Positions 35,981 to 44,960 of a stretch of DNA of 64,000 bases are shown here, piece by piece (the first letter of the stretch is position 1; each line of letters starts with the position of its first letter). Below the pieces are notes generated by a model. It ran no database searches and was not told the DNA's origin. It saw only the letters and a program-made list of their open reading frames with translations. This stretch comes from Janthinobacterium violaceinigrum (GTDB lineage: Bacteria; Pseudomonadota; Gammaproteobacteria; Burkholderiales; Burkholderiaceae_D), in the NCBI RefSeq assembly GCF_009208555.1, contig NZ_WFLI01000012.1:1-64000 (forward strand). Direction: 5' to 3'. The translations under genes were made by a program, and so were the position numbers.

Positions 35981-38770
35981 CTATTTGAAGCTGTAATTGG
36001 CGCTGGCATAGAAGCGCCGGCCGCGCGGGTCCGTATACGTCGGGTCGTAGCCGGACAGGAAATAGTACGCCTGGTTCGAGTACGGCGGACTGGTATTGAA
36101 CAGATTCTGTATGCCCGCGCGCAGCTTGAACTGCTTGCTGACGGCATACGCGCCCGACATGTCCCAGATCGAATACGCCTTCACGCGGTTGGCCGCCACC
36201 ACGCTGCCGTTATCCGTGTTGATGGCCGAATTCTGGTCCTGGTAGCCGCTCGAATACGTGTTCGACAGGCTGGCCGAATACGGGCCGTGGTCCCAGTCCA
36301 CGGTGATCGTGTGGCGCCAGCGCTGCACCACGCCGTCCGTGACAAAGGTATTCAGGTTGCTGATGAAATCGTCGCCAGGGCTGGTCTGGATTTTCGAATC
36401 GAGCACGTACGTGCCGCTCAGGTGCCCGCCGAAACGTCCCCATGCCGTCCTGACGCCATGCAGGTCGGCCGTGATATCGATGCCCGATGCTTTTTGCGCG
36501 CCGCGGTTTTCCTTGCGCAGCTCGATGTAGTCGATTTCATTGTCAGCGTTGCGATGTACGAGGTCGCCGTACTTGCCCAGATTGCCCAGGATGATGTCGT
36601 CGCCGATTTCGCTGATCAGGTCCGTGCGCTTGATGTTCCAGTAATCGAAGCTGAAGGTCCAGTGCTGGCTCGGCTCGAGCACCAGGCCGGCCGTGAACTG
36701 GCGGCTGCGCTCCGGTTTCAGCTTGTCGTTGCTGTAGCGGCGCGTATCCCAGTTATCGGCGCAGACGGAGTAATCGTTGTTCTCGCTCGCGCAATACACG
36801 GGATCGGGCAGGGTCGACGTGCTGCTGTAGGCCGTGGGCCGGTGCAGGTCCGACATCGACGGAGCGCGGAAGCCCTTGCCGGCCGAGGCGCGCATCAGCA
36901 CCTGCTTGCTGGGCATGTAGGTCAGGCCGATCTTCGGACTGAGGGCGCCGCCTACCTGCTGGTAATGGTCATAGCGGCCCGATAGCTGCGCCTGCCACTG
37001 TTTGGTAAACGGCAGCAGCAGTTCGCTGTAGATGGCTTGCACGTTGCGGCTGTCGCTGGTGGCCACGCCGCCTTCCGGCGCCGCGTCGTTGTTGATGTTG
37101 TCGCTCATCAGCAACGCCGAGGGACGGAATTCCGTGCGCTCGCGCCGCACCTCGCCGCCCACGGCCAGCGCCATGTCGCCGCCGCCCAGCGCCATCAGCG
37201 CGCGCGATGCCTTGAAATCGAGCGAGTCCATGGTGCCGCGCGCATGGCGCACCTCGTCATTGACCTGGATGCTGTCGAGCAGCGCCTTGCCTTCCGCGCT
37301 GGACGGGCCAAAGGGATTGATGCGGCCATCGGCGATGCCCTCCAACAGCTTGTCGTACAGGACATAGCCATGCGTGTCGCGGTCCTTGACCACGTTGACG
37401 CTGTGGTTCAAGCCCACGTCATAGTCCCAGCCGGCCAGCGTGCCGGTGGCGCCCACGACGAAGCGCTGGCTTTCGCTGGTCAACTCGCTGGTGCGCATGC
37501 CCGCCTCGTTCAGGCGCATGCGCAGTTCCAGTTCGCGTCCCACCGGTTCGCCATCCTCGTCGAGCGCCGTATCGAAACCGGCATTGGCCAGCTGCGGCAC
37601 CTTGCTGTAATCGAGATAACCGATGACGCGTGCCGACGAGCCCACGTAATAGCTGCGCGAGCGGCTCAGCGCCACTTCCGCATACAGCTGGTGGTCGTTA
37701 TTCAGTTTCAGCACGCCGCGCGTGAGCAGGTTCTGCTTGTCCGTCTTCGGATACAGCTCCGTGTCGCCCATGTAATCATAGGTACAGGCATCGACGCCGC
37801 CCGTGCCCGCCGGCAGGTACAGATTGGCCGGCGGCGCGCAGTTCGGGATCGAAAAATTGATCTGGCGGTTGCTGATCGGCTGCCCGTTGAGCAGGAAATC
37901 GTTGTCCTGCAAATGCGTGCGCTGGGCGCCGCTGAGGCGGATATTCGCCGGACTGGTAAAACTGGACAGCAAGTGCCCGAGGCGCTGCGGCACCTGGAGG
38001 TTCGGAATGAACTTGCGCTGCGAAGAGCTGAGGCGGTCGGTTTTTTGCAGGTCGACCACGGCAAAGATATTGTAGCCATCCGTGGCCAGGTCGCCCGTGC
38101 CGGCCGTGATGCTGGCCGTGCGCTTGCCGGCGCCGCCTTCCTGCGTGCCGCTGCCATACGCATTCAGCTCCACGCCCTGGTAATCCTTGCGCGTAATAAA
38201 ATTAATGACGCCGCCGATGGCGTCCGTGCCGTACAGGGCCGAGGCACCGTCGAGCAGCACTTCCACGCGCTGCAGCGCGGCGGCGGGGATGTTGTTCAGG
38301 TCCACGCCCGCATCGTCGCCGGGCGAGGCAAAGTTGGCCATGCGCCGGCCATTGAGCAGCACCAGCGTGGACGACGTGCCGACACCGCGCAGGTTGGCGC
38401 TGTTGAAGCCGCGCTGGTCGCCGCCGATATTGATGCTGGCGCCATCGGTCAGGCCGCCCACGTTGGCCGACACGCGGGCCATCAGCTCGGCCGCCGTGGT
38501 CACGCCCGCCTTTTCGATATCGGCGCGCGTGATGACCTGCACCGGCAGCGCCGTCTCCGATTCCAGGCGCTTGATGGCCGACCCCGTGATTTCCACACGC
38601 TGCATTTTTTTCGCGGCAGGTTCGCCATCCTGCTCCTGTGCCAGCGCGCCATTGCCCAGCATGCCCAGCGCCGCCGTCACGCTCAAGGCGCCCAGCGCCA
38701 GGCGCACGGCATGTGCCAGTGCCGCTTCACGTGGCAGTGCAGGCCCGCCCTGTAGTTTTTCCTTATGCAT
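35981..38770 (-). CDS. TonB-dependent outer-membrane receptor
   Basis: 929 aa. The signal region is N-terminal (LALGALSVTAALGMLGNGALA). A TonB-box-like QRVEITGSAIKR follows at about residue 57, then a plug domain (about 70-185: LPVQVITRADIEKAG, LRGVGTSSTLVLLNGRRM). The barrel ends in a terminal aromatic strand (RRFYASANYSFK). The type resembles receptors for peptides or oligomers more than small siderophore receptors. The start at 38770 follows GGGGAG; a TTG at 38785 is less likely. The gene lies 33 bp after the RpiR regulator, probably in one transcript. Confidence 0.92.
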   Translation of the reverse strand: MHKEKLQGGPALPREAALAHAVRLALGALSVTAALGMLGNGALAQEQDGEPAAKKMQRVEITGSAIKRLESETALPVQVITRADIEKAGVTTAAELMARVSANVGGLTDGASINIGGDQRGFNSANLRGVGTSSTLVLLNGRRMANFASPGDDAGVDLNNIPAAALQRVEVLLDGASALYGTDAIGGVINFITRKDYQGVELNAYGSGTQEGGAGKRTASITAGTGDLATDGYNIFAVVDLQKTDRLSSSQRKFIPNLQVPQRLGHLLSSFTSPANIRLSGAQRTHLQDNDFLLNGQPISNRQINFSIPNCAPPANLYLPAGTGGVDACTYDYMGDTELYPKTDKQNLLTRGVLKLNNDHQLYAEVALSRSRSYYVGSSARVIGYLDYSKVPQLANAGFDTALDEDGEPVGRELELRMRLNEAGMRTSELTSESQRFVVGATGTLAGWDYDVGLNHSVNVVKDRDTHGYVLYDKLLEGIADGRINPFGPSSAEGKALLDSIQVNDEVRHARGTMDSLDFKASRALMALGGGDMALAVGGEVRRERTEFRPSALLMSDNINNDAAPEGGVATSDSRNVQAIYSELLLPFTKQWQAQLSGRYDHYQQVGGALSPKIGLTYMPSKQVLMRASAGKGFRAPSMSDLHRPTAYSSTSTLPDPVYCASENNDYSVCADNWDTRRYSNDKLKPERSRQFTAGLVLEPSQHWTFSFDYWNIKRTDLISEIGDDIILGNLGKYGDLVHRNADNEIDYIELRKENRGAQKASGIDITADLHGVRTAWGRFGGHLSGTYVLDSKIQTSPGDDFISNLNTFVTDGVVQRWRHTITVDWDHGPYSASLSNTYSSGYQDQNSAINTDNGSVVAANRVKAYSIWDMSGAYAVSKQFKLRAGIQNLFNTSPPYSNQAYYFLSGYDPTYTDPRGRRFYASANYSFK

Positions 38771-38803
38771 TCCAACTCTCCCCAATGGTATTGACCCTGA
38801 TTT

Positions 38804-39811
38804 TTATAATGACTGCTTTTTATGGACTGCCTTGCGCTGCTGTGCTGCTGTTTTCCTGGGAACCTGCACCCCATGCTCGCCGCCATACAGGTAGGCGGCG
38901 ATCACTTCGCTCAGGCGTGCTGCCTTGTCGACGTTGTCCTTGTTCGACACCATCAGCGCCACGGCCAGCGCCTCGATCATGGCCAGCGCCGTGCTGGCGC
39001 TGCTGGGCAGGACGGGATGCGTGCTTTGCGCAAATAGCGCATGCTCGGCCAGCTCGGCCAGCGGCGAGGCGGGCGAATCGGTGAGCGCCACGATGCAGGC
39101 GCCGCGGTCGCGCGCGAAGCTGGCCAGGCCGATGCAATCGAGCGTATAGCGGGGAAACGAAATCACCACCAGCACGTCCTGCGCCGTCAGGTTGACCAGG
39201 TGCCCGGCCGCCACTTCCGAGCCGCCGATGCCCACCACTTCCACCACATGCGGGCAAAACGGCTGCAGATGCTGCACCAGCATGCCGGCCAGGTTGGCCG
39301 ACAGGCCAAAACCCATCACATACACCACCTTGGCGCGCGTCAGGCGCCGCACCACAGCGTGCATGTCGGGCAGCGACAGGGCGGCAGACGTGGCGGCGAT
39401 GTTCGCGGCCGCATATTCCAGGCTTTCCGTGACGGGCGAGGTGGCGCGCGCGCGCCGCTCTATCGTATGGCGCAGCTTGTCGACGGGCTGCAGCAGCGAT
39501 TGCAGGGTTTCGGCCATGGCGCCGCGCATGGCCGAATAATTCTTCTGGCCGATGTCGCGCGCGAAGCGGCTGATGGTGGCCGTCGACACCTGGCAGTTGT
39601 CGGCCAATTCCTCGATGCCCAGCGCAATGACGCGCATCTGGTTGCGCAGCAGGTAGTCGGCGATCTGCCGCTGCGAAGCCGAACCGCCGGCCAGCACGTG
39701 CATCAGCGCCTGTCCCAGCGGAGACTGCGCGAAGGCGGCATCGGGCGACGACAGCGCGGCGGCAGGTGGCGTGCGGGCGCTGCTTCTGGCAGGACTGGCG
39801 GATGCTTTCAT
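38804..39811 (-). CDS. RpiR/MurR-family transcriptional regulator
   Basis: 335 aa. The N-terminal HTH_6 domain (about 25-105: QRQIADYLLRNQMRVIALGIEELADNCQVSTATISRFARDIG) is followed by a SIS domain (about 150-285: VVYVMGFGLSANLAGML, VVISFPRYT). SIS domains usually bind phosphosugars, but several RpiR members control amino-acid genes. It stands divergent from the hydrolase-transporter pair and ahead of the TonB receptor, so it probably controls the whole locus. An inverted repeat in the gap is the likely operator. Confidence 0.92.
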   Translation of the reverse strand: MKASASPARSSARTPPAAALSSPDAAFAQSPLGQALMHVLAGGSASQRQIADYLLRNQMRVIALGIEELADNCQVSTATISRFARDIGQKNYSAMRGAMAETLQSLLQPVDKLRHTIERRARATSPVTESLEYAAANIAATSAALSLPDMHAVVRRLTRAKVVYVMGFGLSANLAGMLVQHLQPFCPHVVEVVGIGGSEVAAGHLVNLTAQDVLVVISFPRYTLDCIGLASFARDRGACIVALTDSPASPLAELAEHALFAQSTHPVLPSSASTALAMIEALAVALMVSNKDNVDKAARLSEVIAAYLYGGEHGVQVPRKTAAQQRKAVHKKQSL

Positions 39812-39928
39812 ATCACTGGCGGCCTGTGTTCTTGGATACTGCGGATGAATGGCGGAAAGGCGAAATCGGGTCGCTGAAACTTACTGTACTCATATCAAAA
39901 AGAAAACTCAACAAATATTTGTAAAAGG

Positions 39929-39955
39929 ATTTTCATTGATTTACTTCGTGAAAAT
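39929..39955. promoter_or_regulatory. Inverted repeat, candidate RpiR operator
   Basis: ATTTTCA-N13-TGAAAAT is a perfect 7-bp inverted repeat in the AT-rich 202-bp divergent gap. A/T-rich arms of this kind fit RpiR-type sites. It is near the hydrolase start, and repression of both directions is plausible. It is inferred. Confidence 0.45.
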
Positions 39956-40013
39956 AATGCTACATAATCGACCGAAATCCATCAACCGCGCCCCGTTTTG
40001 GGGCGAATTCACC

Positions 40014-41150
40014 ATGCAAGTACAACAGCATCCCATCTCCACCGCGCACGCCAGCGTGTCCTGCCAATTGAGCAGTTTTCACTTCGGCGGCACGGCTGCC
40101 GCCAGCCGCAGCGGCAAGAAGGTGTACATCCAGGCGGCGCTGCACGCGGACGAGGTGCCGGGCATGCTGGTGTCGCAATTCCTGCGCCGCGAACTGCTGG
40201 CGCTGGAAGCGGCGGGCAAGATCCACGGCGAAATCATCCTGGTGCCGGCCGCCAATCCGATCGGCCTGGCGCAAGCCATCCATGGCGCGCCGTTCGGCCG
40301 CTTCGACCTGACCACCGGCATCAACTTCAACCGCGCCTACCGCCACGTGGCCGATGAACTGAAGACCACGCTCGATGGCCTGCTGGGACAGGATGCGCAA
40401 GCCAACGTGGCGCTGATACGCCGGCATGCGCGCGAGGCCGTCGCCGCCTGGCGGCCGGGTACGGATGCGGAGGTACTCAAGAAAACCCTGCTGGGCATGG
40501 CCATCGACGCCGACATCGTGCTCGACCTGCATTGCGATAACGAGGCGGCCCTGCATATCTATACGGGCACGCCGCTGGCGGCGCAGATCGCGCCCCTGTC
40601 CGCGCTGCTGAGCGCGCGCGCCGTGCTGCTGGAGCTGGCGGCCGGCGAAGAGCCGTTCGACGAAGCCTGCAGCCGCCTGTGGTGGGATCTCGACGCGCAC
40701 TTCAAGGGACGCTATCCGATCCCCGCCGCCTGCCTGTCGACCACCATCGAATTGCGCGGCGAAGTGGAAGTGAGCTACGCCCTGGCCGAACGCGACGCCA
40801 CCGCCCTGCTGCGCTTTCTCGCCATCGAGGGCGTGCTGGAGATTGCCGGCGCCGGCGACGACCTGCCCGCGCCGCAATGCGCACCGACGCCGCTGGCCGG
40901 GGTGGAACCGATCCTCGCGCCGCATCACGGCGTGCTGGTCTACCTGCGCGAAATGGGCGACGTGCTGGCCGCCGGCGATGCGCTGGCCGACCTGATCGAT
41001 CCCGTCAGCGGCGAGACGACGACCTTGCGCTGCACGGTCGCCGGCGTCTTCTTCGCGCGCAGCGCGCACCGCCACGTCCTGCGCGGCATGAACGTCGGCA
41101 AGGTCGCCGGCGCCGTCGCCTTCCGCGGCGGCAGCCTGCTGAGCCAATAA
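40014..41150 (+). CDS. Succinylglutamate desuccinylase/aspartoacylase-family zinc hydrolase
   Basis: 378 aa, cytoplasmic, no signal peptide. Zinc ligands are visible in HADEVPG (His 44, Glu 47) and LDLHCDNEAALH (His 173). The general base is likely in a downstream ELRGEVEVSY block. The family removes acyl or aminoacyl groups from amino acids. Next to a cyanophycinase and a transporter, a role on Asp-Arg dipeptides or other acylated amino acids is reasonable but unproven. The ATG at 40014 was taken because homology starts there; the ribosome site is weak. Confidence 0.87.
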   Translation: MQVQQHPISTAHASVSCQLSSFHFGGTAAASRSGKKVYIQAALHADEVPGMLVSQFLRRELLALEAAGKIHGEIILVPAANPIGLAQAIHGAPFGRFDLTTGINFNRAYRHVADELKTTLDGLLGQDAQANVALIRRHAREAVAAWRPGTDAEVLKKTLLGMAIDADIVLDLHCDNEAALHIYTGTPLAAQIAPLSALLSARAVLLELAAGEEPFDEACSRLWWDLDAHFKGRYPIPAACLSTTIELRGEVEVSYALAERDATALLRFLAIEGVLEIAGAGDDLPAPQCAPTPLAGVEPILAPHHGVLVYLREMGDVLAAGDALADLIDPVSGETTTLRCTVAGVFFARSAHRHVLRGMNVGKVAGAVAFRGGSLLSQ

Positions 41151-41168
41151 GTGTCACAAAAAAGCGCC

Positions 41169-42557
41169 ATGAGAAAATTCAAGCTCCCCAACACCTTCGT
41201 CCTGCTGTGCGGCATCCTGGCCATGATCGCCCTGGCGACGTGGCTGGTGCCAGGCGGGAAATTCGATACGCAGCTGGTCAACGGCAAGCAGCTGATCATC
41301 CCCGGCACGTTCCACTACGTGGACAACAAGCCGCAGGGACTCGCCGCCCTGATGATGGCGCCCATCAAGGGCTTCGTCGACGCCAGCCTGATCATCGGCT
41401 TCGTGCTGATCGTCGGCGGCGCCTTCGCCGTGCTGCAAAAGACGGAAGCCTTCGACTCGCTGATCAAGGCGATCGCCAAGGCCCACACCAGCTCGCGCTT
41501 CGTGCGCGCCGCCATCATTCCCGTCTTCTTCACCATGTTTTCCCTGGGCGGCGCCACCTTCGGCATGAACGAGGAAGCGATTCCCTTCATCCTGATCTTC
41601 GTGCCGCTGGCGCTGGCCCTGGGCTATGACACCATCACGGGCGTGTCGATTCCCTTCATCGGCTCGCAGGTGGGTTTTTCAGCCGCCTTTTTGAACCCGT
41701 TCAACGTCGGCATCGCGCAGGGCATCGCCGGCGTGCCGATCTTTTCCGGCATCGGCTACCGCCTGATCGTCTGGGCCATCGCCACGGCCGTCAGCATCGT
41801 CTTCCTGATGTGGTACGCGGCCCGCATCAAGCGCCATCCGGAAAAAAGCCCGACCTATCTGCTCGACATCGAAAAGCGCAGCGAGCACTCGATGGACCTG
41901 GACAGCTTTGCCGGCATGACGCGCACGCACCGCGCCGTGCTGTGGATTTTCATGGCGACCTTGCTGACGATGGTCGTCGGTGTCGTCAAGTACGACTGGT
42001 TCATCGATGAAATCGCCGCCCTGTTCCTGGTGATGGCCATCGTCGTCGGCCTGGTGGGCCGGCTCGACATGGACAGCCTGGTGGCGTCCTTTGTCCAGGG
42101 CGCGCGCGACATGGTCAGCGTGGCACTGGTCATCGCGCTGGCGCGCGGCACCATGATCCTGGCGCGCGACGCGCAAATCATCGACACCATGCTGCATGCG
42201 CTCACGCCCCTGGTGGCCTCGTCGAGTCCCGTCTTCGCCGCGCAAAAGATGTTCTTCATGCAGTCGGTGATCAACTTCTTCATCCATTCCGGCAGCGGCC
42301 AGGCTGCGCTGACCATGCCCATCATGGCGCCGCTGGCCGACCTGGTGGGCGTGACGCGCCAGACGGCCATCCTGGCCTTCCAGTTCGGCGAATTCACTAC
42401 GCCGATGATCCCCACCTCCGGCATCACCGTCGGCGTGCTGGCGCTGGCGCGCGTGCCCTGGATTACGTGGGCCAAGTGGATGATCCCGCTGCAGCTGATT
42501 TACCTGGTGCTGGCGCTGCTGCTTCTGATTCCGCCCTGCCTGATGCACTGGCAATAG
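41169..42557 (+). CDS. YfcC/DcuC-type membrane transporter
   Basis: 462 aa from the ATG at 41169. A GTG at 41151, directly after the previous stop, is the alternative. MRKFKLPNTFVLLCGIL matches the usual start of the family. It has about 12 hydrophobic segments, with FSLGGATFGMNEEAIPF and FFIHSGSGQAALTMPIMAPLADLVGV as conserved loops. Members are proposed carriers for basic amino acids or C4-dicarboxylates. In this locus, uptake of dipeptides, Arg or Asp is the natural guess. Confidence 0.88.
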   Translation: MRKFKLPNTFVLLCGILAMIALATWLVPGGKFDTQLVNGKQLIIPGTFHYVDNKPQGLAALMMAPIKGFVDASLIIGFVLIVGGAFAVLQKTEAFDSLIKAIAKAHTSSRFVRAAIIPVFFTMFSLGGATFGMNEEAIPFILIFVPLALALGYDTITGVSIPFIGSQVGFSAAFLNPFNVGIAQGIAGVPIFSGIGYRLIVWAIATAVSIVFLMWYAARIKRHPEKSPTYLLDIEKRSEHSMDLDSFAGMTRTHRAVLWIFMATLLTMVVGVVKYDWFIDEIAALFLVMAIVVGLVGRLDMDSLVASFVQGARDMVSVALVIALARGTMILARDAQIIDTMLHALTPLVASSSPVFAAQKMFFMQSVINFFIHSGSGQAALTMPIMAPLADLVGVTRQTAILAFQFGEFTTPMIPTSGITVGVLALARVPWITWAKWMIPLQLIYLVLALLLLIPPCLMHWQ

Positions 42558-42558
42558 G

Positions 42559-42591
42559 AAAGCCGCGGCGACGCACGGCCGCCGCGGCTTT
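42559..42591. terminator. Bidirectional terminator between transporter and hydrolase genes
   Basis: AAAGCCGCGGCG-N9-CGCCGCGGCTTT is a perfect 12-bp stem with A/T tails on both sides. It lies two bases after the transporter stop and overlaps the stop of the convergent hydrolase gene. Confidence 0.8.
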
Positions 42592-43855
42592 ATTTGCGAG
42601 ACGCCCGCCCGTAAGGTCCCTCGACGCGGCCCTTGGCCCAGTCGGCCATCAGATCGTAATAGCCTGGCGTGATGGTGGTGGGCTTGCGCGTTCCATCCGC
42701 TGCCTGATCGTAGCTGCGCATGCCGTGATCGGCCTGCGGGAAGAGGTAGATGGAGATGGACTGGCCCTGGCTGCGCAACGCCGCCAGGCGCTCCACGGTG
42801 ACAGCCGGCGGCGCCTGGCGGTCATCTTCCGCCAAGGCCCATAGCTGCGGCACCGCGACCTGGCGCAATGCCTGCACGGGATCTTGCGACCAGTCGACAC
42901 CGAGCTTGTCGAACTGCGGTATGCCATGCTTGCGCAAGTCCTCGACGGGCATCGCCAGGAACACGCCCGTGTAGCCGCCCTTGACGAGTGCAAACCACGG
43001 TTCCTTGCCGAATCGCTGCTGCACCCCGGACAAGTCGTCCAGGCCGTCCTTGTAGCCTGACTTGACGAGCCTTGCCGTGATATCCGTCACCGTCCGGGCC
43101 TTGGCGAGGACGTCGTCGCCATAGCCGCGGTCGCGCAATTCCTTGGCGACCTGCGCCGCATCCTGCTCCGCGATATCGACCGCCAGGCCATAGCCGATGC
43201 CGAGAAAGTCCGCCTTGGCGCGCGCTTGCGCCAGTGGCGCGATCCAGCCGCCCTGGCTTACCCCCATCAGGCCGAAGCGGCCGTAGCGGCCTTGCGCCAG
43301 CCGCCTGGCTTCGCGCGACGCGGCCACCAGGTCATCGGCCAGGCGCGGAAAATTCTGCGTATATTCACCTTCGGACAGGCCGGTGCCCCGCTTGTCGTAC
43401 ACGAAAACGGACACGTCCCGTGCCACCATCTGGTAAGGATCGCGCGCGCGGCCGATCCAGCCGCTGCCTTCGGAACCGTGGGCATACACGACCAGCGGCG
43501 TATCCTTGCCTGCGCCCGGCGCTTCCATCAAGCGGCCTGCGAGCATGACGCCGTCCGATGCGAAGCGCGTATCCGATTCGGCCAGTGCCACTTTCGGCCA
43601 GCGCTCCTTGCCGCGGACAAGCACGGCGTCCTTTCCGCATGCGAGCAGCGCCCCGGCATCCTGCGTGTTGCCGACCGTCCCGTCGCTGAAGGTATAGCTG
43701 TATCCCTTGCCCCCTTGGGTAAGGGCGACGAAATCCGTCTGGTCCTGGCGGAAAATGCCCGTCTCGCAAGGCGCCGGACTGAATGCCTCCGGCAGGGGTG
43801 CGCCAGTCGCGGTGAGCGAAACGGCAAGGAGAGGCCAGAGAAAGGAAGAGGTCAT
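42590..43855 (-). CDS. Exported alpha/beta hydrolase
   Basis: 421 aa. A signal-like start (MTSSFLWPLLAVSLTATGA) is followed by an N-terminal beta domain, then an alpha/beta hydrolase: LVVYAHGSEGSG (oxyanion), GLMGVSQGGWIAP (Ser nucleophile) and FPQADHGMRSY (His). The order is that of acyl-peptidase or dienelactone-hydrolase-like enzymes. The start at 43855 was chosen for the signal peptide, although no strong ribosome site precedes it. The GNAT gene lies 81 bp upstream. The substrate is unknown. Confidence 0.85.
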   Translation of the reverse strand: MTSSFLWPLLAVSLTATGAPLPEAFSPAPCETGIFRQDQTDFVALTQGGKGYSYTFSDGTVGNTQDAGALLACGKDAVLVRGKERWPKVALAESDTRFASDGVMLAGRLMEAPGAGKDTPLVVYAHGSEGSGWIGRARDPYQMVARDVSVFVYDKRGTGLSEGEYTQNFPRLADDLVAASREARRLAQGRYGRFGLMGVSQGGWIAPLAQARAKADFLGIGYGLAVDIAEQDAAQVAKELRDRGYGDDVLAKARTVTDITARLVKSGYKDGLDDLSGVQQRFGKEPWFALVKGGYTGVFLAMPVEDLRKHGIPQFDKLGVDWSQDPVQALRQVAVPQLWALAEDDRQAPPAVTVERLAALRSQGQSISIYLFPQADHGMRSYDQAADGTRKPTTITPGYYDLMADWAKGRVEGPYGRASRK

Positions 43856-43936
43856 GGAGTCAGGGTCCGTCAGGGGGATCGACACAATGGAAATGGCAGG
43901 GCTGGACCGGGGCCGCGCGCAAACCGCGCCAGCCGT

Positions 43937-44362
43937 TCACTGCCGGTACAGATCGGGAAAATAGCGTTCCATCAGCGTCTCCGGCCGGAGCGGCGCCGTA
44001 AAGCCGTAGCGCGCATACAGGCCATGCGCCGTGCTGGTGGCCAGCATGAAGCGGCGCAAGCCCTGCAAGTCGGGATGTGCCATCACGGCCTCCATCAGGC
44101 GCTTGCTGTAGCCGCGGCCGCGGTACTCTTCCAGCACATACACGTCGACCAGATAGGCAAACGTGGCGTAGTCGCTGACCACGCGGGCAAATGCCACCTG
44201 GCGGCCGTCCAGCGTGCCGCCGAAGCAGAGCGAATGGTCGATCGCGCGCTGTACGGTGGCCAGTGCGATGCCGCTGGCCCATGCCGATTGCGTGCTGAGA
44301 AAATGGTGAATGGCTGGAACGTCGAGTTCCGCCTTGTCGCTGCTGATCGTCAAATGTGGCAT
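43937..44362 (-). CDS. GNAT-family N-acetyltransferase
   Basis: 141 aa. The acetyl-CoA loop is clear: VYVLEEYRGRGYSKRLMEAV, followed by the C-terminal HGLYARYGF motif typical of small GNATs. These features resemble aminoglycoside- or amine-type acetyltransferases without a specific match. The start at 44362 (ATG) is used; a GTG one codon earlier is possible. It may share a transcript with the hydrolase. Confidence 0.9.
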   Translation of the reverse strand: MPHLTISSDKAELDVPAIHHFLSTQSAWASGIALATVQRAIDHSLCFGGTLDGRQVAFARVVSDYATFAYLVDVYVLEEYRGRGYSKRLMEAVMAHPDLQGLRRFMLATSTAHGLYARYGFTAPLRPETLMERYFPDLYRQ

Positions 44363-44497
44363 CACGCTGTCCGCCTGTCGTGGAAAAAACCGATCATCGG
44401 CGATTTTTGTGCTGCTGTCACCTGGGCAGGAAAGAACCGGGGGCGCCGCCCGTCCTGATTGCCGGTGAAGGGTACTGCCTGCATTGCATGGCCGCGC

Positions 44498-44695
44498 TTA
44501 CAGTGCGGCTTTTTCTTCGGCGCTCAGGCGCTTGGCGCTGACGTGCACGGTGTGCATGGTGGCCTGGTCGGCGCTGGCGACGATGGCGGCAGGCGCGGCG
44601 CGGAATTTCGGCACGGCGGCGGTAGCCAGGCTGGTGGCGGCGGCGATGGCGATGACGGCAACGAAGATGGCTTCCATGTTTTTAGCGATGTTCAT
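44498..44695 (-). CDS. Small protein with N-terminal hydrophobic segment
   Basis: 65 aa: MNIAKNMEAIFVAVIAIAAA, then TSLATAAVPKFRAAPA and a polar tail VHVSAKRLSAEEKAAL. The first 27 residues read as a signal peptide or membrane anchor. AAAGGA lies 7 bases before the ATG. Similar short proteins are, from memory, seen in related Oxalobacteraceae. The function is unknown. It is divergent from argH with a 265-bp gap. Confidence 0.7.
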   Translation of the reverse strand: MNIAKNMEAIFVAVIAIAAATSLATAAVPKFRAAPAAIVASADQATMHTVHVSAKRLSAEEKAAL

Positions 44696-44929
44696 GATGG
44701 TTCCTTTGGGTGGCTGGTTGTGTGCTGCGATGATTGAACTGTAGGCCGATCACGCTTGAACCACCATCGGATTGCGACAAAACGCACGATTTGCGGGACA
44801 GAATACAAAAAGCCCGGATGAAACGCGCAACGGCGCCCGCGCCGTGGCATTTCAGGCGTGCCAGCCCCATTCCTGGCCATTTCAGGGCCCTGCAAGCCCC
44901 TAAAAGCCCTACCACAGGCCAACCTTGTT

Positions 44930-44935
44930 TATAAT
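44930..44935 (+). promoter_or_regulatory. argH promoter -10
   Basis: A consensus TATAAT lies 25 bases before the argH ATG, with AAAGGA as ribosome site in between, so the leader is only about 20 bases. No arginine-type operator (ARG box) was recognised by eye. Confidence 0.55.
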
Positions 44936-44960
44936 CGCCCTACACTAAAGGACTTCTTTC

